Made by a program: the position numbers and the translations under genes
NCBI GenBank assembly: GCA_002633005.1
Contig: NMRA01000653.1
Coordinates: 98,004-162,003, forward strand
Reading direction: 5' to 3'
From: Phoronis australis
Taxonomy: Eukaryota; Phoronida; Phoronidae
Length of the DNA: 64,000 nucleotides
The notes under the pieces: model-generated
The model's input: only the letters and a program-made list of their open reading frames with translations
Told to the model about the DNA's origin: nothing
The model's database searches: none
Part shown: piece after piece, positions 23,096-38,000 of the stretch
Layout: each line of letters opens with the position of its first letter
How positions within the stretch are numbered: position 1 is the first letter of the stretch

Positions 23096-26000
23096 GTAAG
23101 ACATCCCGAGAAGTACTCCCAAAGAGAAAATGTGTGGACGTGACACCCAGGAATGTGATTTTTCATGGTCAATCTCTCAACGAAGGAATACCCTTTCTGA
23201 CAAATTGTCTACAAAGTGGGTCCGTTTTCTGGCAAAATCCTTGCAAAAAACTTAACACTGGGAGTTCAATCTCTACACAAGGTTCCTTTTCCAAATACAA
23301 TGAATATCAATGGTTTTTAAAAAATTTTAAATGGTGTACTCATTTTGACATCACAAAAAAGATGCTGTTTCAGGAACAGAGCCCCACGACTGGCAACTAT
23401 TCCATGAGAGCTTTCCGCTTATCGGCTGGCGTCCAATTGAATAGTCACAAGAAGACAATGACACGGTATTTCATAGGCATGTGTTGGTGTGTACTGTCAG
23501 TATGGATATCACCTGACGACGTTGGGAAGCATTCCGAGGGTACAATACGCTTTCGAGTAAAGCTGTGCGAGCACGTCCTTTGCTTGTGATGCACACCCCC
23601 TTTTACCAGTTCATCCTAAATGTGTGGGAAACCAAATTTTCTAGCTGTACCTCCCTTCTGCCAAAAGTATAATTACTGTAGCACCTCTATAAAATGTAAT
23701 CAGGGAGGGGAGAGGTGAGGTAGACAATGATGGTGAGAGGTGTGAGGGGGAGTCTGTCAGAAAGACCGGGGGAAGGGAAGGAGGAGGACTTCAGGAGAAA
23801 CAGACCGAGAGAGGAGAAAGTTGTCAGAGACATGGGCTTGTAGTTTTGTCGATGTCGTAAATACGATAATATCTAAGCCGGAAGTATTTTCAATTTTATT
23901 CGACAAACGATTCGTTATTTTGGTTCAAAAAGGTGGACTTTCTGAGAAATCCTGAAGAACATATTCATATTATTAAGTAAAAGAAGGTCTAGATCTAATA
24001 AAAATTAAGTCGTCTCTTGTCAGTGCCAATGGTGCACAGCCTCGCAGACTTCATACGAGCAACGAACTTGATGGAAAAGATTTCCAAGCTTACATGTCAC
24101 TATATTTAAGGCTCACTACTCCGAAGCTTTGCTAGCTTCGAAAGTTCACTTATTCGAATGTCCACAATTCTGAAACCAGAACACCGGAAGTTCATCCATT
24201 TAAAGGTTGTGCAAGAGTTGAATAGTTCTTAAAACTTTGATTACATTGTTTACAAATGAGCTCAGTTCCGATCACTGCCCATCGTGATTCTTGTATCTTA
24301 CTGACGACTCATTCACAAGCAGAGAAATGGGATAGGTTAGCCTACTAACTACATTTAGCTTCGATCTATTCGTGCACATGGTTGCGTTGGGGGAAGTTGA
24401 AGAGCAGCGGCCCTAAGCGTTTCAGTCGCGCTGTGAAATGTTGCGATTTTCACATGGATTTGAAGAATGTTTCGTGGTTGATAACTCGTCAATATTCGTA
24501 CTCCAATTTCTTTTTAAAAATGCAGGTACGTACTGACTCGTTTTTCGTTTTTCGTAAATTATGCGGGCAATTTTGCATTCGCATGAAATTCAAACAGTGT
24601 TTTAGTTCCCGGGCATTGCTTTCGGTATTGGTACAACACTAAGTGCATCTAATAACCGAAGTGTCGTTTATTTTGCAGGTAAAAGTGTAAAAATAACACA
24701 TGAGTCAGAAATTTAAAGAGGCCTGGAAAGTGATAAAAAGACTTAATTGCAATGATTGTTTAAAGTGGTTCTCTGCCACTGAAACAGAATTCAAGCTGCT
24801 CACCCGGTAAAAAAATTTAATTTCTGTTCATATCAAACCATTTTCTTTGCGTTTTAAATTTAAAGAAACTATGTGTCAACTGCTCGACACGTCGTCGATA
24901 TTTCTCCCCCAAGGCAAAGCACCTCTCCTTTTTTGGTGTGGCAAGACATAGACATAACACATTTCCCTTTTATGGAAAATGTGACCTTTGACCTCAATCG
25001 ACTTCAAGCAACTGACTGTAAGCTCATGCACGCATTTATCATATGCGGGAGGGAAATTTATAAACTCTTTGGTAACCACATAGTTTTTCCTTCGCTCTTA
25101 CATGTATTTCAAAAATGGTGAATTTTGTGATTTTTTGCAGAAATGATCTCAAAGAGGAATTAAGTGAATTACTCCGTACTAGCCGTTGCAAGATGGTACT
25201 TTCGTCACGAATTGTTTAAAAGGTATTTTTGGCGAGCTTTGAAGTGCGTTCCTCGCCTCTTTAAGATATTTTCGGAGTAATCAAACTTCGGAGAAATGAA
25301 CCTTTGAAGAGGTGAGCCTTCGGAATAGTGAACCTTTCAAGTAGTGTACCTTTGATACAGTCGGTTGTTCCCATTTCCATGATGTAAAGTAAGCAAATTC
25401 ACTAACACGCAAAAATACAACCTGATAAAATATTGCGTCAACTCATTCTCTGACTAAATATTTCCATCTTAGTGTGTAATGAAGTGTAATCGCTCATTCA
25501 AGTACGTCTGATTTGAAATTTTGGCTAGACGTAATGCCATAACGCTCTGGCTATCCCACATTACATCCGAAGTTGAATCCCCCGGCGGTCACGACATCCT
25601 CGTTTCCGGTTTTTACGGATTCTGTCTCAGGAACATAGAGCAGAGAATCCTCTTTGGGTCTTTCAACCAACGTGCAGTAGCGACAAACGACAATCTCGTT
25701 TGTCAGAGGGGCACTCCGTTATTCTTTAATGGCGTCATTAGGGCTTTTACAAAAACTTTCATCGTCGACCACGTTCATTTTAACATGTGTGGCTTGAAAA
25801 AGCTAGCTATGAACGTGCAATGAGCGTTCTCATCCCATTTCCGCCGGATGGGCCTAGTGTTCTAGATGTTCTCCATTTCGCAATTTTTATTTACTTGTTA
25901 TTTATTTACCCCGTTGGGGTTGGTTAAGGCTTTCTATATTAATCATTTTTCTTCAAATTATAATCAGTTCCCCCACCTTGATTCCTCTGGCTGTGCTTAG

Positions 26001-29000
26001 AAAACCCCTTCCTGTCGGACAGACGTACTTGCCTCCCGTTCAGTAGCGCTAGGAACTCGCTAAAACGCAAGACTTCGCGAGATTACGTGAGACATTGTCG
26101 TGTATTTTAAACTAGATTTTAGCTAGGTCCTAGCGTAGGTCCTAGCCTTACTGAACGCACGCTTGGACTCGACCTGGCAGCCATTCTTTGTTATGGGCAA
26201 ACACAAAGCCCGTATGTTACAGGTTACCCAAACCTGACGGAAGCATCTGCAAACCGGTTGAAACGACAGGTTAGCTGGTGGAGAACACTGATATATCAAA
26301 ATGGCTACTAATTGTGATTGATCTTGGTTTTATTTTCTCGTTTACAGGTACCGGTTACCACAAAAAACAACTCAAGATTGGAAATACCTTTTTCAGTTGT
26401 AAATAATTGATTAAAATCTCTATTACTGGTTCAAAACGTCATCTTCATAATAGGAAAAGAGGGGGCACGAATTTTATTGGGCGTATTTGCCCTTCCTGTC
26501 CGAAGGACATTGAACGTTTCTGCCTGCGAACATGTACCCGATCGAGCATCATTTGAAATCTGCGTACAGTACCGGGTCAGGTACTGGATACGTTAAAAGG
26601 GGCGTATATTAAACTCCATTCGTTGGAAGATATTACAGTGTGAGACATGTGTCTCGCAGAAGCTGTTATATTTCAGATGGCGAGGCCACTGTGCTCTTTC
26701 ATTGCTATAATCTGTTCGCACAGCAATCGACCCCACGCTCTACGATGGGAATAATACCAAGATAATTTCATTGAGGACTTTGTTAACCAGAGCTACACAC
26801 GTAAAACTTAAATTCATGAATATATCTGTACATGTGAATTTGAGGTACGGTAATAAAGACACGTTACATCAGGAAGAGATAACCAGGAAGGGACAACTGT
26901 TTTAGCGCATTTTAACGTGATTTCAAAAGTGATTTCAAAAGTAAATGTTAAAGTAGTCTGGAATCCAAGCATTATTTTTGAAAGATTAACTCTTTAGCTA
27001 TAAAATGACACCACTTTGGTCCTCAAAGACTGCATATTACTGGCACTGGGATGCTTTGAACGTGACATGTTTACCCTTCCAAAAGATGCTTCTTCCCAGG
27101 CATGTACTCGGGCATGAGCCTCTTTTTTGAACCAACAGATGTCACTAACATATGCAAATGAGGCTCGCATCGCTACGTCATACGACGTCATACGGCGCGA
27201 GCTTCCAATTTGAAACNAAAATAGTACTTCAAAAGCATTGGTAACAGCACAGCTTTTGCGTGATTTTTTTGTTTCCTAACTATCACCAGAGCAACTTCCC
27301 ATGTCTAGCGTAAACATAGCGAAAGCTGATTACCGTACACGGGTTCCAGCCAGTGGTTACTTATCTTGACATTATTTCTATTTCGAGTACAAAGATTAAA
27401 GCCCGCGCCCAAGTGAAAATTCAAGCATATATTCTGGTCAATGAAAAGGCGCTGCTCCCCGTCAGCAGTGTTGACTGACATGAGAGGCACAGCAATAACC
27501 AATAGAAGTACATGTACGTAGAGATTGTTGAACTGTTTGTGATGCGAGCGACCTTCTGAAAATGCGCACTGTGTTGACGAAGCTTTGAGCCTCCATGAGA
27601 ATTCATCACGTTTTGCAACTGGTACACCATTCTTTTCAAATAAAACAAAAAAGAGCTTCACAATGTTTGAGTGATGTAATCTATCAGAATTTTGTCATTG
27701 CATTTGCCGTATCTTTTAGATCCGAGGTTCGCTCACTACTTAACATTGATAAACGATGCAGTTACCAAATACGAGGATTGCAACCAATCAAAATGCAGTT
27801 GTCATCTTAGGTGAGTTAGAAACTCCTAAATGAGACGTCGTGTATAGGAGCTGTGACCACCAGACTTTACTTGACACCCTCGTGAACGTGGACATTTTCT
27901 TGAACCGTTCCCCACGATTTGTCTTGTCTCTAGCGATGGTCAGTTTGATGGTTATGAGCTCTGACTTATTATTGTTCTCTTGTTAAGCGACCACACTCAA
28001 CAATTTTTGTAGACGTAATGCAATAAATATAACTCTCAACCAATGAAACAAACTAAAAACCAGAAAAACGTGTGGCTCTAATCTAAAGTAACATAAAACA
28101 AAAATGAAATGATAACTTAGGAAACTGTAACACCTTCTTTGATATGTCACTGAACATTTATATAAAGCAAAATTCGGTCATTTTATTGATACAGTTGTAT
28201 GCTGAGATTGCATCTTTCTCTTTTGCTAAATTTTATTTTAATATGATCAAGTGACCCAGTCAACGACAGATCGACGTTAACAATGTTTTTGCTTACAGAA
28301 AACATTTTTTATAATGTTGTGAAGGTGTTTGGCTGAATTCATAGGCTTGTTGATAAGCTCCAAAAATAATGTTAATCATCTTTACTTTGTAAATCAGTGT
28401 CATGGACAGAGATTTGTCTTCATGGGAGAAAGGGATATCGAAGGAAGTGTTTCAGGCAACCAAGTCCCATGGAACGCACTATCAGATCATCGACCATAAA
28501 TTGTATAGGGAGAAACACTGCGTGTTTCCTCTCAGGTGAGTCGTATCGGTAATGATTGTTCATACTATACCTTGCCACACCAAAGACTCCCACCTCCAGA
28601 AGTTTCAGCCCTAACTGTTGTAACGCATAATCTCGCTAGCGGTTTCACTTGTTGCACACGGTAGGCTAACTGTACAGGTAAACCACGGCGCAGATGGATA
28701 GTTACTGTACGAGTTGAGCTGTCTACCTTAATTGAACCAAATCTGAAGTAACAGATGAGAAAATACGACAATGGGTGTGTAGGACGGTCCCGGATCAAAA
28801 TCTCCTTGGTCCTGGAGGTGGGAAGACGCGTTTTTCATTCGCCTCGTTTTAGAAATATCGGGCTGATTCTAGGAATCATGTCTGGAATTACCGTATCACG
28901 GATACTTCGTAAGTTTGTCCAACTTCCTGCCGTTGTACTAGCCACCCCCAGCAGGACATTTAAATTTTATTAGTTTTGGAAGGTGGGATACAATTAACAC

Positions 29001-32000
29001 AATCTTGAAAAACTTGAAAATTGAAAGACACCAACAACTAACACCAGAAAGTCCGATGCCGCGAGGACGATGACAAAGAACTGCTTGACGAATGTTGCAG
29101 CATTGCGGGTAAAATACTGCGAGATTCAAGCCGCTGCGTAATCCGACACCGTCTTGTTGAATGAATTAGAGTGGCACTCGATAGTGCTTTGAGCCACGGT
29201 TGAATTTAGCTCACCCAATTTCCTTATAAATTGGCGATTGCTGGTTTGGCTAGGCATTTCAAGTTCTGTGCTGCAAGCTGACATGGCATTTGCTTGATTT
29301 TTGAGTTTGTTCTGAGTGCGCTGTTGACCCCTTGACTCACTTTTTGCTCAGCTGTGGCTTTTCGTAACCCTTGCTAGCGAGAATTTGTTATTTAGCAGGA
29401 AATTGAGGTACAATCAGACTGTTTGGATTTGTGAAAACTCTATCTGGTCGACACCCAATTTTCCCCAGATTTCTGTAGAGTTTTGGTAGTCTGAATGTAT
29501 TGTTCTCAATTCTTAGTAATCGTATGCAAATGGTGACTTTGCTGATTTGGCGTATTTTGAAGAAATCGTTTTTTTTTTCAAGTAGTTGGCTGTACTTTGG
29601 TAGTCGTAAAAGATAGAAAATTTGAATTTGGAATCAGTTTCAATTGACTTGATGCAAGGTTTAGGAAGTCTTTAGCCCCTTATACTCATCAAATTTTCTA
29701 GTTTTATACATCCTGTGGAACAGGCTGTTGGAGCTGACTCGACCTGGTTTTTCAAACCCCAGATCACAAAACAATGTTGTCACGTAGTCGCTAACTCATA
29801 TTGAATAGTACTCGCCTTGGAGTGAACTGTTAGCTCAGAAAAGATCGACCTCGTCCCTAAACCTCAAGATGGCGGTGATCGTTTTAGCAATTTGAGGCTT
29901 AGTAAGGAGATATCCCTTCTGCGTGCTGATTGACTGTAGACGACGTTCACTGCTAACAAGACAAACAAGTGAATCTCTGAAAACTTACAAGTTCTTGAAG
30001 ATTTTTTCACTACTTCTTTGATGTGATAAATTTGCGTATTTTTCCCAGAAACTAAACAACCTCCAAAGGCAGGTTTTAATTATTTTCACAGGTCTTGTTG
30101 CTGCCATTTATGATTCGGAAGCAGAAGACAATGTTTTGGTTTTTGGTTGTGTACATATTTTCGATTCTGTTTTGTTGCTGACACATCGCAATTGTTCTGT
30201 TTTTTAATTTATATATACATTATTTTTACTGTGATCTAGACCTAAACTGATGCATAATTACCGTTACTTCTGATTGCTGTGCTAGACTATAGAACATTTC
30301 AATGTTGATAAAACATTATAGCACTCGTAATATTCCGGTGATTTCCGTAAAAATATGTCAGAATTCAGCAAATAAATTTCTCTTCACCAAGCCTCAAATG
30401 GCTAAACCGATCAGCGCCACCTTGAGGATTGGAGACATGGATGAGATTAGATTCTCTTAAGTAATTAGCTATACGTCTGCACTGACTGTAAGTGGGAGTG
30501 TTGAATGAGCGACTCTATATTCATTGGATGGTGGCAATGAATAAAAGACGTTCAATTTAACATCTGGTTAGATTGGAATCAGAAAGCAATTCATAAACGC
30601 ACGGGTGTTTGTAAGATAAGGCTCCTACGTGACTACCTAGAATACGTTCACTAACACAAGATACCTGCCATTAAAACCTAGTGAGGTCACGTTCTTTGCT
30701 TGCACGGGTATTGTCACTTTTTACTGTGTCCAGTGGGATAAACTTTATGGCCACCGGACTTATTGAAAACACAAAATTATAATGAGTGTCGTTCGGTACG
30801 TGTGACATTATTTTTACATTGACATTATCCTCTTGCAACCTCCCCCCCTCCCCTTTCCCCGTCGTGAGAAACACTACACTGGTGACCATCGTGAGTTCAA
30901 AGGCGAGATGCCCACTACTAATAGACCGAGACCCCAGAGCTTTTTTGGCATGAAAAGGTAACCAATTTTCTTTGGTGCCTCAGTGCTCTGTCGGCATCCT
31001 CATGCCTGGAAATGACTGTCTGGCAGGTTCGCAGTGGTGGGTGTGGTCAGGGGAGCCAAGAGAATGACACTCAAAAACAGCAAGATCAGCTTTTCTGGTA
31101 ACCACTTCAAACTGCCTTCTGTGGTCACTGCCAGACAATTTCAGTGGTGAGGAGTGTTATAAACAAGGTAAAAAATGAGCCAGATCAATCAAGAGGTAAC
31201 CGCATAAAACCCGTTGCAAAATATTCACCGTGAGCCCACGTATCACGAATGAACACTGCCAGCTAAATCTAGTTGTGGATTAGCCCCGCCAGACACGCCC
31301 AAATACACGAGTTTAGCTAGATCAACCCACCACGTAACCGTTTGAAACCAACTGCACGATATTCACCACCACTGTACATGGCACAATAATTAGATGCCAG
31401 ACAATTTCAGTGGTGGGGTGCCCCTGCCAGACGATTTTCAAAAAGAGTTAAAAATTGAGCTAGAATAAACCAAGAGGTAACCGCTTAAAAACAATGGCTA
31501 AACATTCACTGTAACCCCAGGTATCACGAATAAACACTGCCAGACAAATCTAGTGGGTGCTTAGCCCCGCCAAACACGCCCAATATCTGAGTTGAGCTAG
31601 ATCAACCCACCAGGTATCAGTTTAAAACCAATTGCATGATGTTTAGCATCACTGTACATGACATATCAATAAGATGCCACACAATTTCAGCTGTGAGGTG
31701 TCCCTGCCAGACGGCTGAAGAAAGGGCTAAATTTTAAGGTAAATCAACCCAAGAGGTAACCGCATGAAACCAGTGGCAAAATATTCTACGTTTAGGCCAC
31801 AGTCCATTCGACCCTAGAAAGCCTAGAAAATCACTTCCGTGACCACTTTTTGGGGGCAAGATAATTTTGATGTTTTTTAAGGTCACTAAGTTCTATACTT
31901 TAAGAATCTAAAACGTTCTCAAGGTTTATTTTGCACGTTTTCGAGAAATTTGACCTCAAAAATGTGACATAATTTGGCACAGAAAACCAATCTTCAAAAA

Positions 32001-35000
32001 CCAACAACACTAGACAAAAACTGAATGATAATTTGATTGGGATTTGTTCATTCGGAGTTACTGAACAAGAAAAGTGATATATATTATGATATTAGGTGGA
32101 AAAGTGCACAAAAAAGAGAAAAAGAAATATTTTAGCAGCGCCTATTGTTGGCCAGAAAACATACTACTATATTCTGATCTGAAAAAAAAACAAATACTGT
32201 TAAACACTTGGATGGAACTTGATGCAGATTTCATAACACTATTACATATGAACAATATACATTTCCAACACTTCTGCAACAAATTCACTGTCATCACTTT
32301 CATTAATTATCGCAATTAGTTGTCATTATCCACATTGCTGTTCACTGTCAACTGTCACCCAACAGTCCCCTCAGTCACCACTGTGATTAAATGTTGTCAA
32401 TATTCTCCATTAGGTTGCAAATTTAAAGTTCTTTAACAACATAGCATACACTTATTATGTTTCTTTATCCACTCCATCATCATTTATATCATCATTATTG
32501 TCATCAAATGTTGTTTTTTGACTGAGACACCATGTTCGCAAAGTGTGGACAGTCACGCAACTAAGACCATGGCATACCTGACTTCAAACAAGAGCACATT
32601 TTTTACTACAACCACTTCTTTTTCACTTGCCATTAACATTTTTCATGGAATTTTCTGGGGTTAAAGGCACAGTCATCCATTGGAGCTTCAGACTAACCTG
32701 TTCCAAAAGCCACCCATTACCAACTGGAGATGGTGCACTGACATGCTGTTGCAAGGCTCGTTTGTGAATGGCACACGGGTAGTTTGCTCTTTTAGCATGT
32801 AACAGCAAACAATCATGACGAGGAGGCAGATCACAGATTTCAACCTGAATATTTGGTAGCGTGCTTTGTTTTAAAACTGTTGACGACTCACTCGAGATAA
32901 GTGTCTATTATTCTATGCTCAAGTGCATAAAATGACTTACGTGGATGCTTTATTAGTCCTAATTTGTAGTTGATAAATTCAACATTAAAGCTAAAAGTTC
33001 GAGTTGGAACTCAAAATTTCGAGTTTTTACTAGAATTTGTAGCACGAATATAAGGGTCTTCAAGAGCAAACTTGAAATAGAAACTTATATGCATCATCAT
33101 TAGTGCACAGTCTGATAATCACTTATCTTGAGTTGGCACACAAGGAGCAGAGAAATTGCCAAAAATAATTTCGAGTACAGAGATTAGAGACCGGGCCATG
33201 GTTTTGGAATAGGGTAAATTCAAAGTAGTGAATTTTAGAAGATAACAAACATTAGGAGTAATGAACATTCGGAGTACAGGAAGTTCGAAGTATTGAACCT
33301 GTGTCATAGTGACATGGAACCTTGAAAATATTCTCCATAAGTTTGTAGCTCGTATGAAGTCTGCAGGATTGTGCACCACTGACGTTGATTGACAAGAGAA
33401 GATTTTCATTGACCAAACTACGCCTAGTTTTCCACCATCACGTGAAAGTTCTCGACGGGGTGTTCTCAGAAAACATGGTAGTTGAGTGTCTATTTTTTTA
33501 GCACGACGGAGGATGGCTTATAACGAACTTAGCGCTGCCGTGTACTGAATTTAAAACAACGGAAACGCTCACACGTGTACACGCATGGATGTCAATCCAC
33601 CAATCCACAATCAAAGTGGACACTGGATGAACAACATATTTGCATATTTGACGATCACTTTCAATTCAAAATTTGAAAACGCCTACACTTCTGCCATACT
33701 ATGCTTGCAATTAAACCAAAATATCAGAATAACAAATCTCAACTTTCTGCTGTTTTGTTTCTTGGCCGAGTTTAAGGCATTCACACCGCTCTCGTTGCTT
33801 TATACATGTAGCTTACTTAGGTCGTAGGGGCAAACATTTATGCTTAGACAAATTCAAAATTATTACAAACTTAGTTTTCATTGTAGTTAGTAGCACCAGT
33901 AGCTGCAACAATTTTGTTGTTGCTGTCCATTTATATCCTATGTTTAACGAATATTCTGGGGCTTGACCCTTTTAGCGGGGGAGGGGTTCGATCGCACCNN
34001 NNNNNNNNNNNNNNNNNNNNNNNNNNNNNNNNNNNNNNNNNNNNNNNNNNNNNNNNNNNNNNNNNNNNNNNNNNNNNNNNNNNNNNNNNNNNNNNNNNCA
34101 GTCACTGACACCAGTTACACCGGCAAATTTTCGTCTGACGATGACGATGACTAGGTATCACTTTGTGTTGCCTTGGCTCAAACAGGTATCCCTTGTGACC
34201 CGAAATTTCACACTAAAATTTCTTATTCCGACAATATAAAAAACGCTACTTGATTGCACGCTAACACAGGACAGTGACTTTGCCCCCGCCAAATACGTCA
34301 CGAGACTAAGCAGCGCTCCAAGCCGGTAATTTTTTGAGCTTCGTTAGAGAACATAAGTTTCATTTTTGGTGTTGAATTATTTGTGAAATTAATCAACAAT
34401 TCATAGAAAACTATCCAGAATTTATTCAGAATAAAATACAGTTCCCTTTTAAGGCATTCACACCGCGCTCGTTGCTTTATACATGTAGCTTACTTAGGTC
34501 GTAGGGGTAAACCTTTATGCTTAGACATAGACTTTTACATCTAGACTCCCTTGTTATCCTTTGGTGCAGCTACCACGCACGTGGTTTATGAATAACACAA
34601 AGCCTCCTCTTATCTTGTGCGCGATCATGTCATCTACGGCACTCGGGCAAATTTGGTCGAGTACGGCCCAATGCCACGTGAAGCCCTTTGAATCGGAATC
34701 AAATTCAAAATTATTACAAACTTAGTTTTCATTGTAGTTAGTAGCACCAGTAGCTGCAACAATTTTGTTGTTGCTGTCCATTTATATCCTATGTTTAACG
34801 AATATACTGGGGCTTGACCCTTTTAGCGGGGGAGGGGTTCGATCGCACCNNNNCCCCCCCCCCCCCCCATGGCTACGGGCCTCTACTATTAATAATAAAA
34901 GTAAACGTAATAATAAAAGTAAAAAGGTGAAACATAAACTAGAATCTTTATTTAATTCAACTTCAATTCAGTCACTATTTCCAAAAAGGTTATACATGTA

Positions 35001-38000
35001 CATAGTGGTTGGATACCCCCTCCTCCCAATGTGGATGCCTGGAGCCGTCGCCACGATGACTGAGTACCAGATTCTTTATGAAGACAAAAAGCTACCAGTT
35101 CCATTGTCCGCGTGTCTGTGTCGTGCTAATGAAATGATTTTCAATCTAACTAAACTGAAAAACTAGCAGGACTCGTTATTCCCACGAATTGCGAAAAACA
35201 AGTTCGCAACATAAACAGAATGTTTTATCTACGTTACAGCTTTGATAGTTTCCACGCAATCATACGAACCCAATATCAGGTGCCGCAGAGGTGTTTTTGG
35301 AGAACAGCATGTCAAAAATATAAATACGATCTGTTCCAAAGATAGGTCAACAGCTGATCTACTGGAGTTCTTCCTTTCGTCCCACTGAGAACGCACCGTT
35401 TTCCAGCACTTCACGTAATATTGGGTCTGTGAATTTCAACTTTTTGTCAAATTTGCCATTAATCACTGGGTGTTATGAAGGTAGTTGGTGCGCATACATA
35501 ACGCAGACGACAGCAAACGACGGCATTTCGATTATTTCTGGTTTTAGCAGTTGCATCAAATGACTCCTCCGAAAACAGAGGGACACAGTTTAGACTGGTA
35601 AAATAGGACACCGAAAAATTGAAATTCGTGCAAACACAATGAGTCATCGGTCACGGGTGGGTTTTTAAGTTTTGTTTTTAATAGTGAATCGTGTGGAGTA
35701 TTCCGCTGTTGTCGTATATACTTGTGAGGTCGCTCCAACCTCAGGCGCGATGTTTCTGGTTTTCATGCTCTGACGTATGCTTGCAGACAAAAATCTCTCA
35801 TCTTGTGTTGTGACCTACATGTATGTCGTAGGCCTACGGACTCACTGCCTTTATTGAAAATCGAAGTGCCTGGTACCTTAACGTGATACGTATTCAGCGT
35901 GAATGGGCTTATAATCAATTTTTGCGACTGTTTATTTGTTTGACAGGGGTACCACACCGCTGAAATTGTTTGGCATCTTACTGTTGTGGCACGTGCAGTG
36001 ATGCTGAACATCGGACAAATGGTTTCAAGCGCTTACTTGGTGGTTTGATCTAACTCAGCTCAGGTATTAAGGCGTGTCTTGGGGGATAACCCACCACTAG
36101 TTTTGTCTGGCAGTGTTTATTCTTGATAACTGGGCTTACGGCGAGTATTTTGCAACTGGTTTCATGCGGTTACCTCTTCAGTTGATCTAGCTCAATTCAG
36201 TTATTTGAGCATGTCTGACGGGGCTAACCCACCACTAGATTTGTCTGGCACTGTTCACTCGTGACACCTGGGCTTAAGGTGAATATTTTGCAACGGGGGT
36301 TTCATACGGTTACCTCTTGTATTGATTTAGCTCAATTTTTCACCCTGTTTATAACCGTCTGGCTGATACTCCTCAACCTCTGAAATTGTCTGGCAGTGAC
36401 CAATTTTGATACAATGGATTACGTAGTAGGTATCGAAGGCAGTTAAGAGGTTACCAGAAAAGTTGATCTAGCTCAGTTTTTGAGTGCCATTTTCTTGGCC
36501 CCCTGACCTCACCCACGAGAGCAAACCTGCCAGACGGCCATTTTCAAGCATGAGGATACCCATAAAGCACTGTGGCACCAAAGAAAGTTGGTTACCTTTT
36601 ATGCCCAAAAAAGCTCTGGAATCTCGGTCTGTAAGTCTGATTAGATTACAGTATTCGACCGGTGATCTCAATGGCTCGGTGGACTAGAGCATCTCCACGG
36701 TTACCACATGGTCTCGAGTTCGAGTCCCAGTTAAGGCAGAAATCTGTTATATTCATTAAGTCACGTGATGTGGTCACAGGTAGCGTGCTGACCAGTCACC
36801 TAAAGCTGTTTTCGATATTTCCATCAACTTATTTCATCCTCGCAGGTGCAGTGGTGTCGAACACTTTCTCCTACAGATCGCATACAAACTTCCTGACATG
36901 GAGCTGGTCATCAACACTCGTGACTACCCTCGCTCACCTAGGAACTTGCAACCCTTACCTGTGTTCTCGTTTAGCAAGGTGAGTGTCTGGGGTTTTTTTT
37001 TTGACTTCATACAACATAAAAATGATTTTAAGTAAAATGTGATAATTTTTATTCAAATAGTTTACTAGTGAGATAGGGGATTGGCTGCGCATTCTCACCA
37101 TCCAACTAAGGGAAGTGAGTTACTTAATGCGATCGTTTTCCTCCGTGTGATTCAGATAACACACGATAATGCTAGCGAACGTATTAAATAGGTAGTGCTC
37201 ATACTTCAGCAGGTGTTATCTACTAAGATGGTGCAAACATCGATTTTGCAAAATTTTTACTTTTGTGTCCATAGGACGGCTCTGTCTTTGACATAATGTA
37301 CCCAGCTTGGACCTTCTGGGAAGGTGGGCCGGATGTACGGTCGATATACCCCACGGGGCTGGGGCGATGGGACCTGCAGAGGGAGATAATCTCAAAGTAA
37401 GTGCGATGGGTGATACTTCAATGATTGGGTGTGTACGGTATCAATCGACTGTTTTGTGACTGGTTTTGGTGCGCTTGATTCACATCACCAGCTCTGTCGG
37501 GTCATCCAGCTAAGACATCACATTAGTCATTGGTGACGAATTTCGGCTTACAGTCCAATCAGGCGTCTTGATCCGGTAGAACTGGGGGATTTAATCAAGA
37601 GCAACCAATCTTTATGCTCCTTGGTCAGAACATTAAAGCCGACCTTTAGACACACTGATAAACCACATTTTTGCGAAATTCCGCAAAAAATGCAAAGGGA
37701 TTTTACTTGTGAGAACAAAGTCAAAAACAAAATTTTGTAAAATAGTCTTTGATAAATAAAGCAATTTGGTACATTTATTTTTAACACATACTTCCTGGTG
37801 TTCCTTTGAAGTCCAAAGAAGCATGAATAAATTACGGTGCTATTGAATGTTGTTAAAGAACAGGCGTTGCGCCTGTTCTACCTGCTTAAATGCGGGGTAT
37901 TCGTATGCTGAATTTTGGCGGTGGTAACTAGGAGATGGTTCAATTCATTTCCTCAAAAAGTCACCAACGTGCTGGTTGTAAACATCAATAAAAATGTGTT

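Larger units (their letters stand above)
30921..36632. mobile_element. Foldback-like structure in intron 3, arms of tandem units
   Basis: Left arm 30921-31790 and right arm about 35930-36632 are inverted copies. The outer ends are tagaccgagaccccagagc and, at 36632, the complement of gctctggaatctcggtctg. Both arms repeat 180-200-bp units containing ctggcag, gtggtgagg/gtggggtg, gctagatcaacccacc and aagaggtaaccgc. About 4.1 kb between the arms carries no transposase, but includes the gap-flanked duplication and AT-rich sequence. Resembles a foldback DNA element; autonomous partner not visible. Confidence 0.6.

Noticed and set aside
24700-24830. Small + frame with [16 protein letters not shown] as possible exon 2 of POGLUT1
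   Set aside because: Upstream stops after the acceptor, phase does not fit exons 1 and 3, and the YxxC...CSCH motif is absent; 27720-27810 fits all of these.
33914-35166. Open frames spanning N runs (e.g. 33914-34108, 34765-35166)
   Set aside because: They read through assembly gaps in repeat sequence; the X residues keep the frame open artificially.
36662-36740. Functional tRNA gene
   Set aside because: A and B boxes are present, but the cloverleaf stems do not pair; interpreted as a SINE.
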